Origin: SKVJ01 sp964578745
GTDB lineage: Bacteria > Chloroflexota > Dehalococcoidia > GIF9 > AB-539-J10
Reading direction: 5' to 3'
DNA: 64,000 nucleotides
Assembly: GCA_964578745.1 (NCBI GenBank)
Contig: CAZODZ010000002.1
Coordinates: 1-64,000, forward strand
In this document: piece by piece, positions 1-8,253 of the stretch
Layout: each line of letters opens with the position of its first letter
Numbering within the stretch: the stretch's first letter is position 1
Translations under genes and position numbers: made by a program
Notes under the pieces: model-generated
Seen by the model: only the letters and a program-made list of their open reading frames with translations
Databases searched by the model: none
What the model was told of the DNA's origin: nothing

Positions 1-60
1 ACTACCATCACAATCGAAAGGAGGTGATGTGTCACTAATCCTATGAACGAGTACAAGCCT
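1..60. other. Left edge upstream of the ribosomal cluster, no gene identified
   Basis: No recognisable gene end can be read in these bases. Positions 17-28 form AAAGGAGGTGAT, a perfect 12-base complement to the usual 3' end of 16S rRNA, followed at 27-38 by a three-codon reading frame (ATG TGT CAC TAA). The preceding gene, possibly rpoC by analogy with other genomes, would lie outside the window. What the strong ribosome-binding sequence serves is not clear. Confidence 0.3.
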
Positions 61-89
61 TTGACAACGCCCGTTGCGAGTGGTAAAGT
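61..89 (+). promoter_or_regulatory. Promoter of the str/S10 ribosomal cluster
   Basis: TTGACA at 61-66, a 17-base spacer, then TAAAGT at 84-89. This matches the sigma70 consensus fully at -35 and at four of six bases at -10. Transcription would start near 96 and leave a leader of about 140 bases before rpsL. The leader contains a short hairpin (GAGCC/GGCTC near 136-154) that could have a regulatory role; that part is inference. Confidence 0.75.
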
Positions 90-235
90 GTGCCGTCGGA
101 GTCAGCCACAAGGCTTCTCTCTCCTAAAGCTAGTCGGAGCCTGCTAGAGGGGCTCGGGATCCTGTGGAGAGGACCCGCAGAGTCTTCAGCCGGCTCTTTT
201 GATTGCCCAGCATATTCAAGGAAGGTGCGGTACGT

Positions 236-649
236 ATGCCAACCATTAATCAACTTGTGAGAAAGGGCAGGAAGAAACTGGCCTCCAAAACGAAGGCCCC
301 TGCGTTGCATTATATTCAGGACGCATCGCGCTCGAGGCAGATCTGGACCAAGGGCTCGCCCTTTAAACGTGGTGTGTGCGTGCAGGTCAAGACAGTGACG
401 CCGAAGAAGCCGAACTCGGCGCTACGGAAGATTGCGCGTGTGCGACTGACCAACGGGTTCGAGGTCAATGCGTACATTCCAGGTGAGGGCCACAACCTTC
501 AGGAGCATTCCGTTGTGCTGATCCGCGGTGGCAGGGTCAAGGACCTCCCCGGCATTCGTTACCACATCGTGCGCGGCGTTCTTGATACAGAGGGTGTTGC
601 AAACCGCAAACAGGGCCGTAGTCTCTACGGCGCGAAGCGCCAGCAGTAG
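236..649 (+). CDS. rpsL: 30S ribosomal protein S12
   Basis: S12 of the small ribosomal subunit, part of the decoding centre. The 137-residue product has the family hallmarks: N-terminus MPTINQLVRKGRKK, the KKPNSALRK loop where streptomycin-resistance substitutions occur, PGEGHNL, and the VKDLPG segment whose Asp is methylthiolated in some bacteria. The ATG at 236 is preferred over an upstream in-frame TTG at 203 because it gives the standard N-terminus and has GGAAGG upstream. First gene of the cluster; the rpsG start follows 19 bases after its stop. Confidence 0.98.
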   Translation: MPTINQLVRKGRKKLASKTKAPALHYIQDASRSRQIWTKGSPFKRGVCVQVKTVTPKKPNSALRKIARVRLTNGFEVNAYIPGEGHNLQEHSVVLIRGGRVKDLPGIRYHIVRGVLDTEGVANRKQGRSLYGAKRQQ

Positions 650-668
650 CCAGGAGAGAGGTGCGTAT

Positions 669-1142
669 ATGCCTCGAAGAGCCAAGCGAGTACAGAAGCG
701 CGTGATACTGCCGGATGCAAAGTACGGCAGTGTTGACGTGGCTAAGTTCATCAATCGCGTCATGTTGAAAGGAAAGAAGTCGACTGCCGAGAGGATCGTC
801 TACGGGGCGATGGAGCTTGCAGCCGAGCAGGCAAAGGCTGAGCCCGTGGATGTACTTGTGAAAGCTATCGAAAGCGCAACGCCGCTTATCAGGGTGAAGC
901 CCCGACGTGTTGGTGGTGCTACGTATCAGGTGCCAATGGAGGTTGATAAGAAGATCGGCCGCGCTCTGGCAATGCGTTGGATCATAGTGGCTGCGCGTGC
1001 GCGCAGCGGCAAGTCCATGCAAGAGAAACTGGCGGCGGAACTAGTTGATGCAACTCAGGGGCGCGGAGCTGCTGTCCGAAGACGCGAGGAGATCCACAGG
1101 ATGGCCGATGCCAATAAGGCATTTGTCCATTACCGCTGGTGA
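669..1142 (+). CDS. rpsG: 30S ribosomal protein S7
   Basis: S7 nucleates folding of the 16S rRNA 3' major domain and contacts the E-site tRNA. The 157-residue product begins MPRRAKRVQKR and contains VNVARFINRVM-like and GGATYQVPMEV segments typical of bacterial S7, and ends in a short HYRW tail. The start at 669 follows the Shine-Dalgarno sequence AGGAGAGAGG. It sits between rpsL and fusA as in the classical str operon. Confidence 0.97.
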   Translation: MPRRAKRVQKRVILPDAKYGSVDVAKFINRVMLKGKKSTAERIVYGAMELAAEQAKAEPVDVLVKAIESATPLIRVKPRRVGGATYQVPMEVDKKIGRALAMRWIIVAARARSGKSMQEKLAAELVDATQGRGAAVRRREEIHRMADANKAFVHYRW

Positions 1143-1182
1143 AATGAGTGCTACAGCAGTTCTTCAATCCAAGGATAGGTCG

Positions 1183-3252
1183 ATGGGACGCTCGTTTCCG
1201 TTGGAGAAGGTCCGAAACATTGGCATCATTGCGCACATTGATGCTGGCAAGACAACTGTGACCGAGCGCATCCTTCACTATACCGGCCGCACGTACAAGA
1301 TTGGCGGTGTCGACGAAGGCACGGCTGTCATGGATTGGATGGACCAAGAGCGTGAACGCGGTATCACCATCACCTCCGCCGCGACAACGTGTGAATGGGA
1401 GAACCACCGTATCAATATCATCGATACGCCCGGCCACGTGGATTTCACTGCTGAGGTGGAACGCAGCCTGCGCGTGCTCGATGGTGGTGTGGTCGTGCTC
1501 GATGCGGTGGCAGGGGTTGAGGCGCAGTCCGAGATGGTATGGCGCCAAGCTGACCGCTATCACGTCGCCAAGATCTGCTTCGTCAACAAGATGGATCGCG
1601 TAGGCGCCGACTTCTTCAGGACGATAGCGACTATTCAGTCCAGGCTTAATGCCTGCCCCGTACCTATTCAGCTGCCGCTTGGCTCCGAATCAGCGTTCAG
1701 AGGTGTTCTCGACCTGGTTGAGGAGACAGCTATTACGTTCGAAGATGATCCGCAGCTCCCACCGACTGTTGGTGAGATTCCAGATACTGAGCGGGACACT
1801 GTTGCTAGGTATCGGCGTGATCTCATTGAAAAGCTCGCAGAGAGAGATGACGCGGTGCTCATGCTGTACCTTGAAGGGAAGGAAGTCTCGAACGATCTTA
1901 TTCGGGCCTCTCTCAGGCGTCTTACGGCGATGAATCGCATTGTGCCGGTCTTGTGCGGCAGTGCATTGAGGGGCAGGGGGATTCGGCCTTTGCTCAATGC
2001 TATTGTGCGGTACCTGCCTTCACCGCTCGATGTGCCTCCTGCTGTGGCGCGCGACATTTCGGGCGAGCGTGAGGTGCTGTGTCACGCTGACGATGACGAG
2101 CCTCTTGCAGCGCTTGCGTTCAAGATAGTGTCCGACCCCTTCATGGGCCGACTTACCTACCTGCGTATCTACTCCGGTCGAATGGTCTCAGGTGGGCAGG
2201 TACTCAACACTGGCAAAATGAAGAAGGAGCGCATTGGTCGCCTGTATATGATGCATGCGAACCGCCGTGAGGAAGTGGAGGAAGCTGACGCGGGGAGTAT
2301 TGTCGCCGCGGTTGGCCTTCGCGGCACAGTGACGGGTGATACGCTCTGCAGCCCTCAACGCCCAGTGATATTCGAGGCCATCAAGTTTGCCGAACCGGTG
2401 CTGGCTATGGCGGTAGAGCCGCGAGCCAAGGCTGATTCCGAGAAGCTTGAAGACGTCCTTGGCAAGCTCGCTGACGAAGATCCGAGCTTCAAGGTGAGGC
2501 AGGATCCCGAGACAGGCCAGTCGCTCATCATGGGAATGGGCGAATTGCACCTGGAGGTCATGGTTGAACGCATGGCGCGCGAGTTTGGCGTGAGGGTTAA
2601 TGTAGGCAGGCCACGGGTCGCGTACCGCGAGGCAATCACACGTGCTGTTGAATCGGAGGGCCGTTTCGTCCGTCAGACGGGTGGTCGTGGTCAATACGGC
2701 CACGTCTGGCTACGGATAGAGCCAGCCGAGCGCGGTAGTGGCTTCAAGTTCGTGGACGCCATCAAAGGTGGTGTAATTCCGAGGGAATACGTACCCGCCA
2801 TTGAGGCCGGGGCACGGGAAGCGCTTGAGACAGGTGGCCCTATGGGGTACCCCGTCGTCGATACGGTCGTGACTGCGTTTGATGGTAGCTATCATGAAGT
2901 CGACTCGTCGGAACTGGCGTTCAAGATAGCGAGTTCCATGGCCGTCAAGGCAGGGCTTCCTAAAGGAAAGCCGGTACTTCTTGAGCCGGTTATGAAGATG
3001 GAGATCACGAGCCCCTCGCAGTTCACCGGTGACATCATTGGTGATCTGAATTCCCGGAGAGCGCGAATTGAGCGGATTGAGACCCAGGCTGATTCCACCG
3101 TCATCGGATGTCTCATTCCGCTTGGAGAGACCTTTGGCATCGCGACGGCGCTGAGGTCACTTAGTCAAGGGCGCGTGACGCACACCATGGAATTCTTGAG
3201 GTACGAACAGGTGCCGGCGTCCGTGGCTGAGCAGATAGTGAAGGGTCTCTAG
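1183..3252 (+). CDS. fusA: Elongation factor G
   Basis: Translational GTPase that drives ribosomal translocation and, with RRF, ribosome recycling. The product is 689 residues, normal for the family. GTPase motifs are visible: AHIDAGKT (P-loop), the DTPGHVDF segment and NKMD. The C-terminal half has the domain IV/V sequences RGQYGHV and GDLNSRRA. An ATG at 1144 is also in frame, but the ATG at 1183 gives the usual MxRxFPLEKxRN start and has AAGGATAGG upstream, so 1183 is used. No tuf gene follows; rpsJ comes next, unlike the E. coli str operon. Confidence 0.96.
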   Translation: MGRSFPLEKVRNIGIIAHIDAGKTTVTERILHYTGRTYKIGGVDEGTAVMDWMDQERERGITITSAATTCEWENHRINIIDTPGHVDFTAEVERSLRVLDGGVVVLDAVAGVEAQSEMVWRQADRYHVAKICFVNKMDRVGADFFRTIATIQSRLNACPVPIQLPLGSESAFRGVLDLVEETAITFEDDPQLPPTVGEIPDTERDTVARYRRDLIEKLAERDDAVLMLYLEGKEVSNDLIRASLRRLTAMNRIVPVLCGSALRGRGIRPLLNAIVRYLPSPLDVPPAVARDISGEREVLCHADDDEPLAALAFKIVSDPFMGRLTYLRIYSGRMVSGGQVLNTGKMKKERIGRLYMMHANRREEVEEADAGSIVAAVGLRGTVTGDTLCSPQRPVIFEAIKFAEPVLAMAVEPRAKADSEKLEDVLGKLADEDPSFKVRQDPETGQSLIMGMGELHLEVMVERMAREFGVRVNVGRPRVAYREAITRAVESEGRFVRQTGGRGQYGHVWLRIEPAERGSGFKFVDAIKGGVIPREYVPAIEAGAREALETGGPMGYPVVDTVVTAFDGSYHEVDSSELAFKIASSMAVKAGLPKGKPVLLEPVMKMEITSPSQFTGDIIGDLNSRRARIERIETQADSTVIGCLIPLGETFGIATALRSLSQGRVTHTMEFLRYEQVPASVAEQIVKGL

Positions 3253-3277
3253 GAGTAAGGTAAACAGGTGAGTCCAG

Positions 3278-3586
3278 ATGAGTAGCGACAAAGTGCGAGT
3301 GAAGGTCAAGGGATTCGACCATCGTCTTGTGGATCAGGCGGTGCGGCAGATTGTCGAGGCTGTGGAGAGCGCCGGTGGTATTGTTGTTGGTCCCATACCG
3401 CTGCCGACAAGGATCGAGAAGTACTGCGTAACGAGGTCGCCGAACATCGACAAAGACTCGCGCGAACAGTTCGAGATACGGACGCATAAGCGTCTCATCG
3501 ATATCCAGCAACCGACACCAAAGGCTATCGATGCACTGACGCAGATTAACGTCGCCTCCGGCGTTGAGATTGATATCAAGCTGTAA
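3278..3586 (+). CDS. rpsJ: 30S ribosomal protein S10 / NusE
   Basis: Small-subunit head protein that also works as the transcription antitermination factor NusE. The 102-residue product contains the family segments FDHRLVDQ, GPIPLPT and NKRLIDI-like HKRLIDI. It opens the S10 operon part of the cluster, 25 bases after fusA, with rplC following after 22 bases. Confidence 0.97.
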   Translation: MSSDKVRVKVKGFDHRLVDQAVRQIVEAVESAGGIVVGPIPLPTRIEKYCVTRSPNIDKDSREQFEIRTHKRLIDIQQPTPKAIDALTQINVASGVEIDIKL

Positions 3587-3608
3587 GACTACGTAGCAGG
3601 AGCATCCC

Positions 3609-4217
3609 GTGCAGGGCATCATCGGTAAGAAGATAGGTATGACACAGCTGTTCTTTGAGAACGGCGACTGTGTGGCTGCCACGGCGATACAGGCGGGGCC
3701 ATGTACTGTGACGCAGGTTAAGACTCGTGCACATGACGGCTACGACGCGGTGCAGCTGGGCTTTGGTACATCCAAGCGGCTTACCAAGCCGCAGAAGGGC
3801 CATCTCAAGGGGCTTGGCGACTTCTCCGTTCTTCACGAGTTTCGCATGACGGGCGAGGCGTCGCGCGGTGATCGCGTCGACGTGAGCATGCTCAGTGAAG
3901 GGGATGTGGTCAAGGTCACTGGACGTTCGAAGGGCCGCGGGTTCGCTGGCGGTGTGAAGCGTCATCACTTTCGCGGAGGTCCCAAGACACACGGTCAGTC
4001 CGATCGGCATCGCGCTCCCGGTTCGGTTGGAGCAGGCACATTCCCGGGGCGTGTGTTGAAGGGCAAGAAGATGGCCGGTCACTTGGGTGCCAAGCGCGTG
4101 ACTGCGCTCAATCTCAAGGTGCTGAAAGTTGATGCTGAGCGCGGCCTCCTTTTCCTGAAAGGCGCGGTGCCTGGCGCGAACGGCGAAGTGGTCATTGTTG
4201 AGAAGGTGGGTGACTAA
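3609..4217 (+). CDS. rplC: 50S ribosomal protein L3
   Basis: Early-assembling large-subunit protein close to the peptidyl transferase centre. The 202-residue product starts with GTG (MQGIIGKKIGMTQLF), and contains the conserved GRSKGRGFAGGVKRH extension and the HGQSDRHR-GS region. GTG is favoured because no ATG precedes the conserved N-terminus and AGGAG lies upstream. The stop codon lies one base before the likely rplD start. Confidence 0.97.
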   Translation: MQGIIGKKIGMTQLFFENGDCVAATAIQAGPCTVTQVKTRAHDGYDAVQLGFGTSKRLTKPQKGHLKGLGDFSVLHEFRMTGEASRGDRVDVSMLSEGDVVKVTGRSKGRGFAGGVKRHHFRGGPKTHGQSDRHRAPGSVGAGTFPGRVLKGKKMAGHLGAKRVTALNLKVLKVDAERGLLFLKGAVPGANGEVVIVEKVGD

Positions 4218-4218
4218 G

Positions 4219-4866
4219 GTGAAAATCGCGGTTCACAACCTTAAGGGCGAAGTTGTCGGGGACGTCGAAGTTCTTGACAGTGTATTCGACGTTCCGTTCC
4301 GCGAGGCTGTTGTCCATCAGACGGTCGTCTGTCTGCTGGCGAATAGACGTCAGGGTACGGCGTCTACGAGGACGAGGGGTGAGGTCTCCGGTAGTACGCG
4401 CAAGCTGTTCGCACAAAAAGGGTCCGGCCGCGCGCGCCGTGGAAATATTAAGTCGCCTTTGGTGCGCGGCGGCGGCATCGTCTTCGGTCCGTCTCCCCGG
4501 TCCTATCGGCAGAGATTGCCGCGCAAGATGAAGCGTCTCGCACTCAGGTGTGCTCTTTCAATGAAGATGAGGGATGGCGATATATGGGTAGTGGAAGATA
4601 TCTCCCTTGAACGGCCGCGCACAAAGGATGTAGTCCTGCTGCTCAGCAGCGCAGGCAAGCCTGAATCGGCTCTTATTGTGACGCCAGAGTCTCAGCCGGT
4701 GCTCGCTCTGTCAGCACGCAATGTACAAGGGGCCAGGGTGCAGCCGTGTAGCATACTGAATACGCTCGACGTCATGACTTCGGGGAAGCTCATAACGACC
4801 GTCTCCGCACTCAAGAAGATAGAGACAATGTGGGGGAGCGAGGGGAGCAACGATGAATCTGCATGA
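4219..4866 (+). CDS. rplD: 50S ribosomal protein L4
   Basis: Large-subunit protein lining the exit tunnel; in E. coli it also autoregulates the S10 operon. The product is about 215 residues with the typical extended loop (RQGTASTRTRGEVSG, KGSGRARRG) and a C-terminal globular part. GTG at 4219 gives the standard MKIAVHNLKGE start with AAGGTGGG eight bases upstream; an alternative GTG at 4210 would overlap rplC. The 3' end overlaps rplW by 14 bases. The C-terminal tail (GSEGSNDESA) is weakly conserved. Confidence 0.95.
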   Translation: MKIAVHNLKGEVVGDVEVLDSVFDVPFREAVVHQTVVCLLANRRQGTASTRTRGEVSGSTRKLFAQKGSGRARRGNIKSPLVRGGGIVFGPSPRSYRQRLPRKMKRLALRCALSMKMRDGDIWVVEDISLERPRTKDVVLLLSSAGKPESALIVTPESQPVLALSARNVQGARVQPCSILNTLDVMTSGKLITTVSALKKIETMWGSEGSNDESA

Positions 4867-5137
4867 CATCATCCGGCGTCCCTTGATCACGGAAAAGGCC
4901 ACTGCTCTGCAGGCAGGGGACAGGTACCTCTTTGAGGTTGCACGATCCGCCAACAAGTTGCAGGTCAAGGATGCTGTTGAGAAGGCCTTTAACGTCCATG
5001 TAATGGATGTGAATATCCTCACGGTTCCAGGGAAGATAAAGAGGCGTGGCAGACGTGAGATCGCGACTTCTCCGTGGAAAAAGGCGATTGTGAAACTGAA
5101 GGCCGGTGACAAAATCACATACTTCGAGGGTGTGTAA
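4853..5137 (+). CDS. rplW: 50S ribosomal protein L23
   Basis: Protein at the peptide exit site and a docking point for trigger factor and SRP. The 94-residue product has the family start (MNLHDIIRRPLITEKAT), the VKDAVEKAFNVHV motif and the basic KIKRRGRR segment. It begins inside the end of rplD and its stop codon TAA overlaps the ATG of the next small gene (TAATG), which suggests translational coupling. Confidence 0.97.
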   Translation: MNLHDIIRRPLITEKATALQAGDRYLFEVARSANKLQVKDAVEKAFNVHVMDVNILTVPGKIKRRGRREIATSPWKKAIVKLKAGDKITYFEGV

Positions 5138-5232
5138 TGGGTTCAGTACTCAAGTGGCGCAGAAAGAAGATTCGCAAGCATCAGCACCGGAAGCTGCTCA
5201 AGAAGACAAGGTGGCAGCGCCGGCATGGCTAG
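5137..5232 (+). CDS. 31-residue basic protein of the AURKAIP1/COX24 (mS38, bS22-like) type
   Basis: A 31-codon gene lies in the gap between rplW and rplB. It encodes MGSVLKWRRKKIRK followed by HQHRKLLKKTRWQRRHG, about half Lys/Arg. This is very like the bacterial AURKAIP1/COX24-domain proteins, whose pattern is MGSVxKxRRKRMxKKKHRKLLxxTRxQRR. These are homologues of mitochondrial mS38 and of the actinobacterial small-subunit protein bS22. The ATG overlaps the rplW stop codon (TAATG), and rplB follows after 39 bases, so it should be co-expressed with the ribosomal proteins. A role as an extra 30S protein near the decoding site is inferred from the family. Confidence 0.8.
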   Translation: MGSVLKWRRKKIRKHQHRKLLKKTRWQRRHG

Positions 5233-5271
5233 TGAGAGGAAGTTGCCCATTATGCACCAGAGGATGTTTTC

Positions 5272-6093
5272 ATGGCACTGAAGACGTATAAACCAACATC
5301 ACCAGGCCGGCGAGGTAAAGTCGACGTCGTCTCGGAGGAAATCACCAGGACCACGCCGTATAAGGCGCTTCTCGTGCCTGTTAAGAAACATGGTGGGCGC
5401 AACAACCGTGGTGTCGTGACGGTGCGGCATCGTGGTGGTGGCAGCAGGCGGAAGTTGCGGCTTATCGATTTCAAGCGAAACAAGCTTGACGTGCCGGGGC
5501 GTGTGGTGAGCATCGAGTATGATCCGAACCGGTCGGCGCGCATAGCCCTCATCAGTTATCTGGACGGCGATAAGCGCTACATACTCGCTCCTCTTGGGTT
5601 GCAGGAAGGGGATACGGTGATCGCAGGGCGTGAGGTCCCTATCCGGCCTGGCAACGCACTGCCTCTAGCGTCTATTCCGGTGGGAACTCAGGTGCACAAT
5701 CTGGAGATGGTGCCGGGCAAGGGTGGCCAGTTAGTGCACAGCGCTGGCGGGTCCGCTCAACTCATGAGCAAAGAGGGTATGTATGCACTTGTGAGACTGC
5801 CGTCTTCCGAATTACGCCGCTTTCATGTTGAGTGCTGGGCGACTGTTGGGCAGCTCGGCAATGTGGACCATAAGAATGTGAAGTTGGGCAAGGCAGGCGC
5901 TCTCCGCTGGAGAGGCAGGCGCCCCGTTGTACGAGGCTCGGCGATGACTCCTCGGGATCACCCGCATGGAGGTGGTGAGGGACGGGCGCCGCGCGGTATG
6001 CCGCCCAAGACGCCGTGGCGCAAGCCAGCCCTTGGATACAGGACACGCAGGCGGACGCTTTCCGACCGCTTCATAGTGAGACGGAGAAAGTAA
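5272..6093 (+). CDS. rplB: 50S ribosomal protein L2
   Basis: Conserved large-subunit protein needed for peptidyl transferase function and subunit association. The 273-residue product shows MALKTYKPTSPGRR at the N-terminus, the GGGSRRKLRLIDF segment, and the signature HPHGGGEGRAP around residue 225 that contains the functionally important His. The C-terminus (TRRRTLSDRFIVRRRK) is typical. Confidence 0.98.
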   Translation: MALKTYKPTSPGRRGKVDVVSEEITRTTPYKALLVPVKKHGGRNNRGVVTVRHRGGGSRRKLRLIDFKRNKLDVPGRVVSIEYDPNRSARIALISYLDGDKRYILAPLGLQEGDTVIAGREVPIRPGNALPLASIPVGTQVHNLEMVPGKGGQLVHSAGGSAQLMSKEGMYALVRLPSSELRRFHVECWATVGQLGNVDHKNVKLGKAGALRWRGRRPVVRGSAMTPRDHPHGGGEGRAPRGMPPKTPWRKPALGYRTRRRTLSDRFIVRRRK

Positions 6094-6094
6094 C

Positions 6095-6367
6095 ATGTCG
6101 AGATCAACGAAAAAGGGGCCGTACTGTCATCCGAAGCTGGTAAAGAAGATTGACGCTCTGAATAGGTCGGGCGAGAAGGCTGTCGTACGTACGTGGTCGC
6201 GGGCGTCCACGGTGCTTCCTTCCATGATTGGCCACAACATTGCGGTGCACAATGGCCGCCGCCATGTGCCTATATTCATAACCGAGAATATGGTCGGTCA
6301 CAAGCTGGGAGAGTTTGTGCCGACGTATACGTTCCGTGGCCATGTGGCAAAGAGTAAGAAACGGTAG
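6095..6367 (+). CDS. rpsS: 30S ribosomal protein S19
   Basis: Small-subunit head protein that contacts S13 and the A-site region. The 90-residue product starts MSRSTKKGPYCHPKL and includes the family segments TWSRASTVLPSMIGHNIAVHNG and the GHKLGEFVPTYTFRGH motif. Its start lies one base after the rplB stop. Confidence 0.98.
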   Translation: MSRSTKKGPYCHPKLVKKIDALNRSGEKAVVRTWSRASTVLPSMIGHNIAVHNGRRHVPIFITENMVGHKLGEFVPTYTFRGHVAKSKKR

Positions 6368-6378
6368 GTTCTGCCGAA

Positions 6379-6714
6379 ATGAAGGTAAAGGTAGTCGCTA
6401 AGGACATAGGTATACCCGCGCGCAAGATGCGCCGTGTGGTCGACCTGGTGCGTGGCAAGGACGTGGAGGAGGCGCTCGTCATGCTTAACTTCATGCCCAG
6501 CCCGGCGGCACGTGCTGTAGCAAAGGTCGTGAAGTCTGCGGCCGCGAATGCTGAGAATAACTATCAGATACCATCCACGACATTGCGGATCGCTGCCATA
6601 TACGCGGACGAGGGCAGGACGCTCAAGCGGTTCCGTCCGAAGGCGCGGGGCAGGATTAGTCCGATCCTCAAGCGGTCGAGCCATGTCACCGTGCTCGTCG
6701 AGGAGGCTCAGTAG
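6379..6714 (+). CDS. rplV: 50S ribosomal protein L22
   Basis: Exit-tunnel protein; its long hairpin forms part of the tunnel constriction. The 111-residue product has the ARKMRRVVDLVRGKDVEEAL motif, the AKVVKSAAANAENN segment and the basic hairpin (FRPKARGRISPILKR). The stop TAG shares its last base with the GTG start of rpsC. Confidence 0.97.
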   Translation: MKVKVVAKDIGIPARKMRRVVDLVRGKDVEEALVMLNFMPSPAARAVAKVVKSAAANAENNYQIPSTTLRIAAIYADEGRTLKRFRPKARGRISPILKRSSHVTVLVEEAQ

Positions 6715-7385
6715 TGGGACAGAAAGTACATCCGGTTGGATTTCGACTTGGAGTCAGCAAGGACTGGCAGGCCAAGTGGTACGTGAACAAGGGTTATGCC
6801 CAGATGCTGCACCAGGACTTGGAATTGCGCAAGGTGCTGGAGCGGCGCGCTCGCGAATGGGGAATCGCCCGTGTGGAAATCGAGCGTACAGGGGCGGAGA
6901 TCTTTGTGACGGCGTATTCGGCCCGTCCCGGGATACTCATAGGTCGAGGTGGCCAGAACGTCGAGGCGCTGAGGCAGGAACTCGAGCGCATTGCTAATGA
7001 GCGCGTGCGTCTTACAATTAGAGAAGTTGATCAGCCTGAGTTGTCGGCGGTGCTTGTTGCATTCAACATCGCGGAGCGACTTGAAGCACGTGTGCCATAC
7101 CGGCGTGTGATGAAACAGGCCTCGTTCCGCACACTGCAGGCTGGTGCTCAGGGGATCAAGATACGTGTTGCCGGTCGACTCGGTGGTGCCGAGATCGCCC
7201 GGTCCCAGACTGTTCACGAGGGCAGGATGCCTCTGCATACGCTTCGGGCTGATGTGGACTATGGCACAGCCGAGGCGCACACCATCATGGGCCGCATAGG
7301 TATCAAGGTGTGGATCTATCGTGGCGATATCCTGCCTGAGGCGAGGAGGCGAAGTGCTACAACCGAAACGAGTGAAGTATCGTAA
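6714..7385 (+). CDS. rpsC: 30S ribosomal protein S3
   Basis: mRNA-entry protein of the small subunit with a KH domain and helicase-like role. The 223-residue product begins with GTG (MGQKVHPVGFRLG), has the KH motif GRGGQNVEALRQEL and the C-terminal GRLGGAEIARSQ and IKVWIYRGDILPE segments. The start overlaps the rplV stop, and the 3' end overlaps rplP by 32 bases. Confidence 0.97.
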   Translation: MGQKVHPVGFRLGVSKDWQAKWYVNKGYAQMLHQDLELRKVLERRAREWGIARVEIERTGAEIFVTAYSARPGILIGRGGQNVEALRQELERIANERVRLTIREVDQPELSAVLVAFNIAERLEARVPYRRVMKQASFRTLQAGAQGIKIRVAGRLGGAEIARSQTVHEGRMPLHTLRADVDYGTAEAHTIMGRIGIKVWIYRGDILPEARRRSATTETSEVS

Positions 7386-7779
7386 GTCCCATCGCGGCAG
7401 GATGCAGGGATCCGCTCACAGCGGGACTACAGTGGCGTTTGGTGAGTATGGGCTTCGTGCCGAAGAGAATGCATGGATTACGGCTAGGCAGATTGAAGCT
7501 GCGCGGCGTGTGATGGTTCGCTTCCTCAGGCACGGTGGCAAGATGTGGATCCGCGTGTTCCCAGACAAGGTCGTCACCAAGAAACCGGCTGAGACACGTC
7601 AGGGTGGTGGTAAAGGGGCACCAGACCACTGGGTTGCAGTCGTCAGGCGTGGCCGTGTCATGTTCGAACTCTCCGGCATTAGCGAAGAGAGTGCGAAACG
7701 TGCCATCAGACTTGCAGCTTACAAGCTGCCTATCCGGACAGGCTTCGTTGTACGGGAGGGCGGCAACGTTGAAAGCTGA
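7354..7779 (+). CDS. rplP: 50S ribosomal protein L16
   Basis: Large-subunit protein near the A-site tRNA elbow. The 141-residue product starts at GTG 7354 (MLQPKRVKYRKSHRGR) directly after GAGGAGG, and includes GEYGLRA, ARRVMVRFLRHGGKMWIRVFP and the MFELSGI and KLPIRT segments typical of L16. It starts within rpsC, an arrangement found in many S10 operons. Its stop lies inside rpmC. Confidence 0.97.
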   Translation: MLQPKRVKYRKSHRGRMQGSAHSGTTVAFGEYGLRAEENAWITARQIEAARRVMVRFLRHGGKMWIRVFPDKVVTKKPAETRQGGGKGAPDHWVAVVRRGRVMFELSGISEESAKRAIRLAAYKLPIRTGFVVREGGNVES

Positions 7780-7966
7780 GGACATTCGAGCTCTCTCTGA
7801 CGGAGAGATACGTACCAAGATTGAGGAACTGGACAGAGAACTCTTGACGATGAGTATACAGCTCGCGAGCCGTCAGCTCGTGAACCATCGTGAGCTTGTG
7901 AAAGTCAAGAAGGATGTGGCCCGCCTCAAGACGATTTTGAGAGAACGGGAATTGGGCATCAGGTGA
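7769..7966 (+). CDS. rpmC: 50S ribosomal protein L29
   Basis: Small two-helix protein beside the exit tunnel. The 65-residue product begins with TTG (MKAEDIRALSDGEI), with GGGAGGG about eight bases upstream, and carries the usual LLTMSIQLASRQLVNH and VKKDVARLKTILRERE helices. The TTG start is the only one that yields the standard N-terminus. It overlaps the rplP end by 11 bases. Confidence 0.95.
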   Translation: MKAEDIRALSDGEIRTKIEELDRELLTMSIQLASRQLVNHRELVKVKKDVARLKTILRERELGIR

Positions 7967-7971
7967 GCGCT

Positions 7972-8253
7972 ATGGGCAAGAGACGGACAATACAGGGACG
8001 TGTCGTGAGTGACAAGATGGATAAGACGGTCGTTGTGGCCGTCCAATCCAACAGACGTCACCCCATCTACAAGAAACTCATCCGCCGTGAGAAGAAGTAT
8101 CTGGCTCACGACGAGGCTAACGCATGTCGTGTCGGCGACTGGGTTGAGTTGATTGAGAGCCGACCGCTTTCTGCCCGGAAGCGCTGGCGTGTCGTCCATC
8201 GTATTGAATCAAAGACGGGTGGATTGTTGACCGTGGAAGTAGGTGAGCAATGA
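7972..8253 (+). CDS. rpsQ: 30S ribosomal protein S17
   Basis: Primary 16S rRNA-binding protein with an OB fold. The 93-residue product contains MGKRRTIQGRVVSDKMDKT, the KYLAHDE motif and GDWVELIESRPLSARKRWRV. ATG 7972 has AGGTGAG just upstream and is preferred; a GTG at 7963 overlapping the rpmC stop would add three residues. The 3' end overlaps the rplN start (ATGA). Confidence 0.96.
   Translation: MGKRRTIQGRVVSDKMDKTVVVAVQSNRRHPIYKKLIRREKKYLAHDEANACRVGDWVELIESRPLSARKRWRVVHRIESKTGGLLTVEVGEQ

Noticed and set aside
1144..1183. ATG at 1144 as the fusA start
   Set aside because: It adds 13 residues absent from EF-G proteins and has no ribosome-binding site; ATG 1183 has both the family N-terminus and AAGGATAGG.
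5106..5291. A 61-codon plus-strand frame starting within rplW and covering the rplW-rplB gap
   Set aside because: It overlaps two real genes in another frame, resembles no known protein, and the 31-codon frame at 5137 has clear family similarity.
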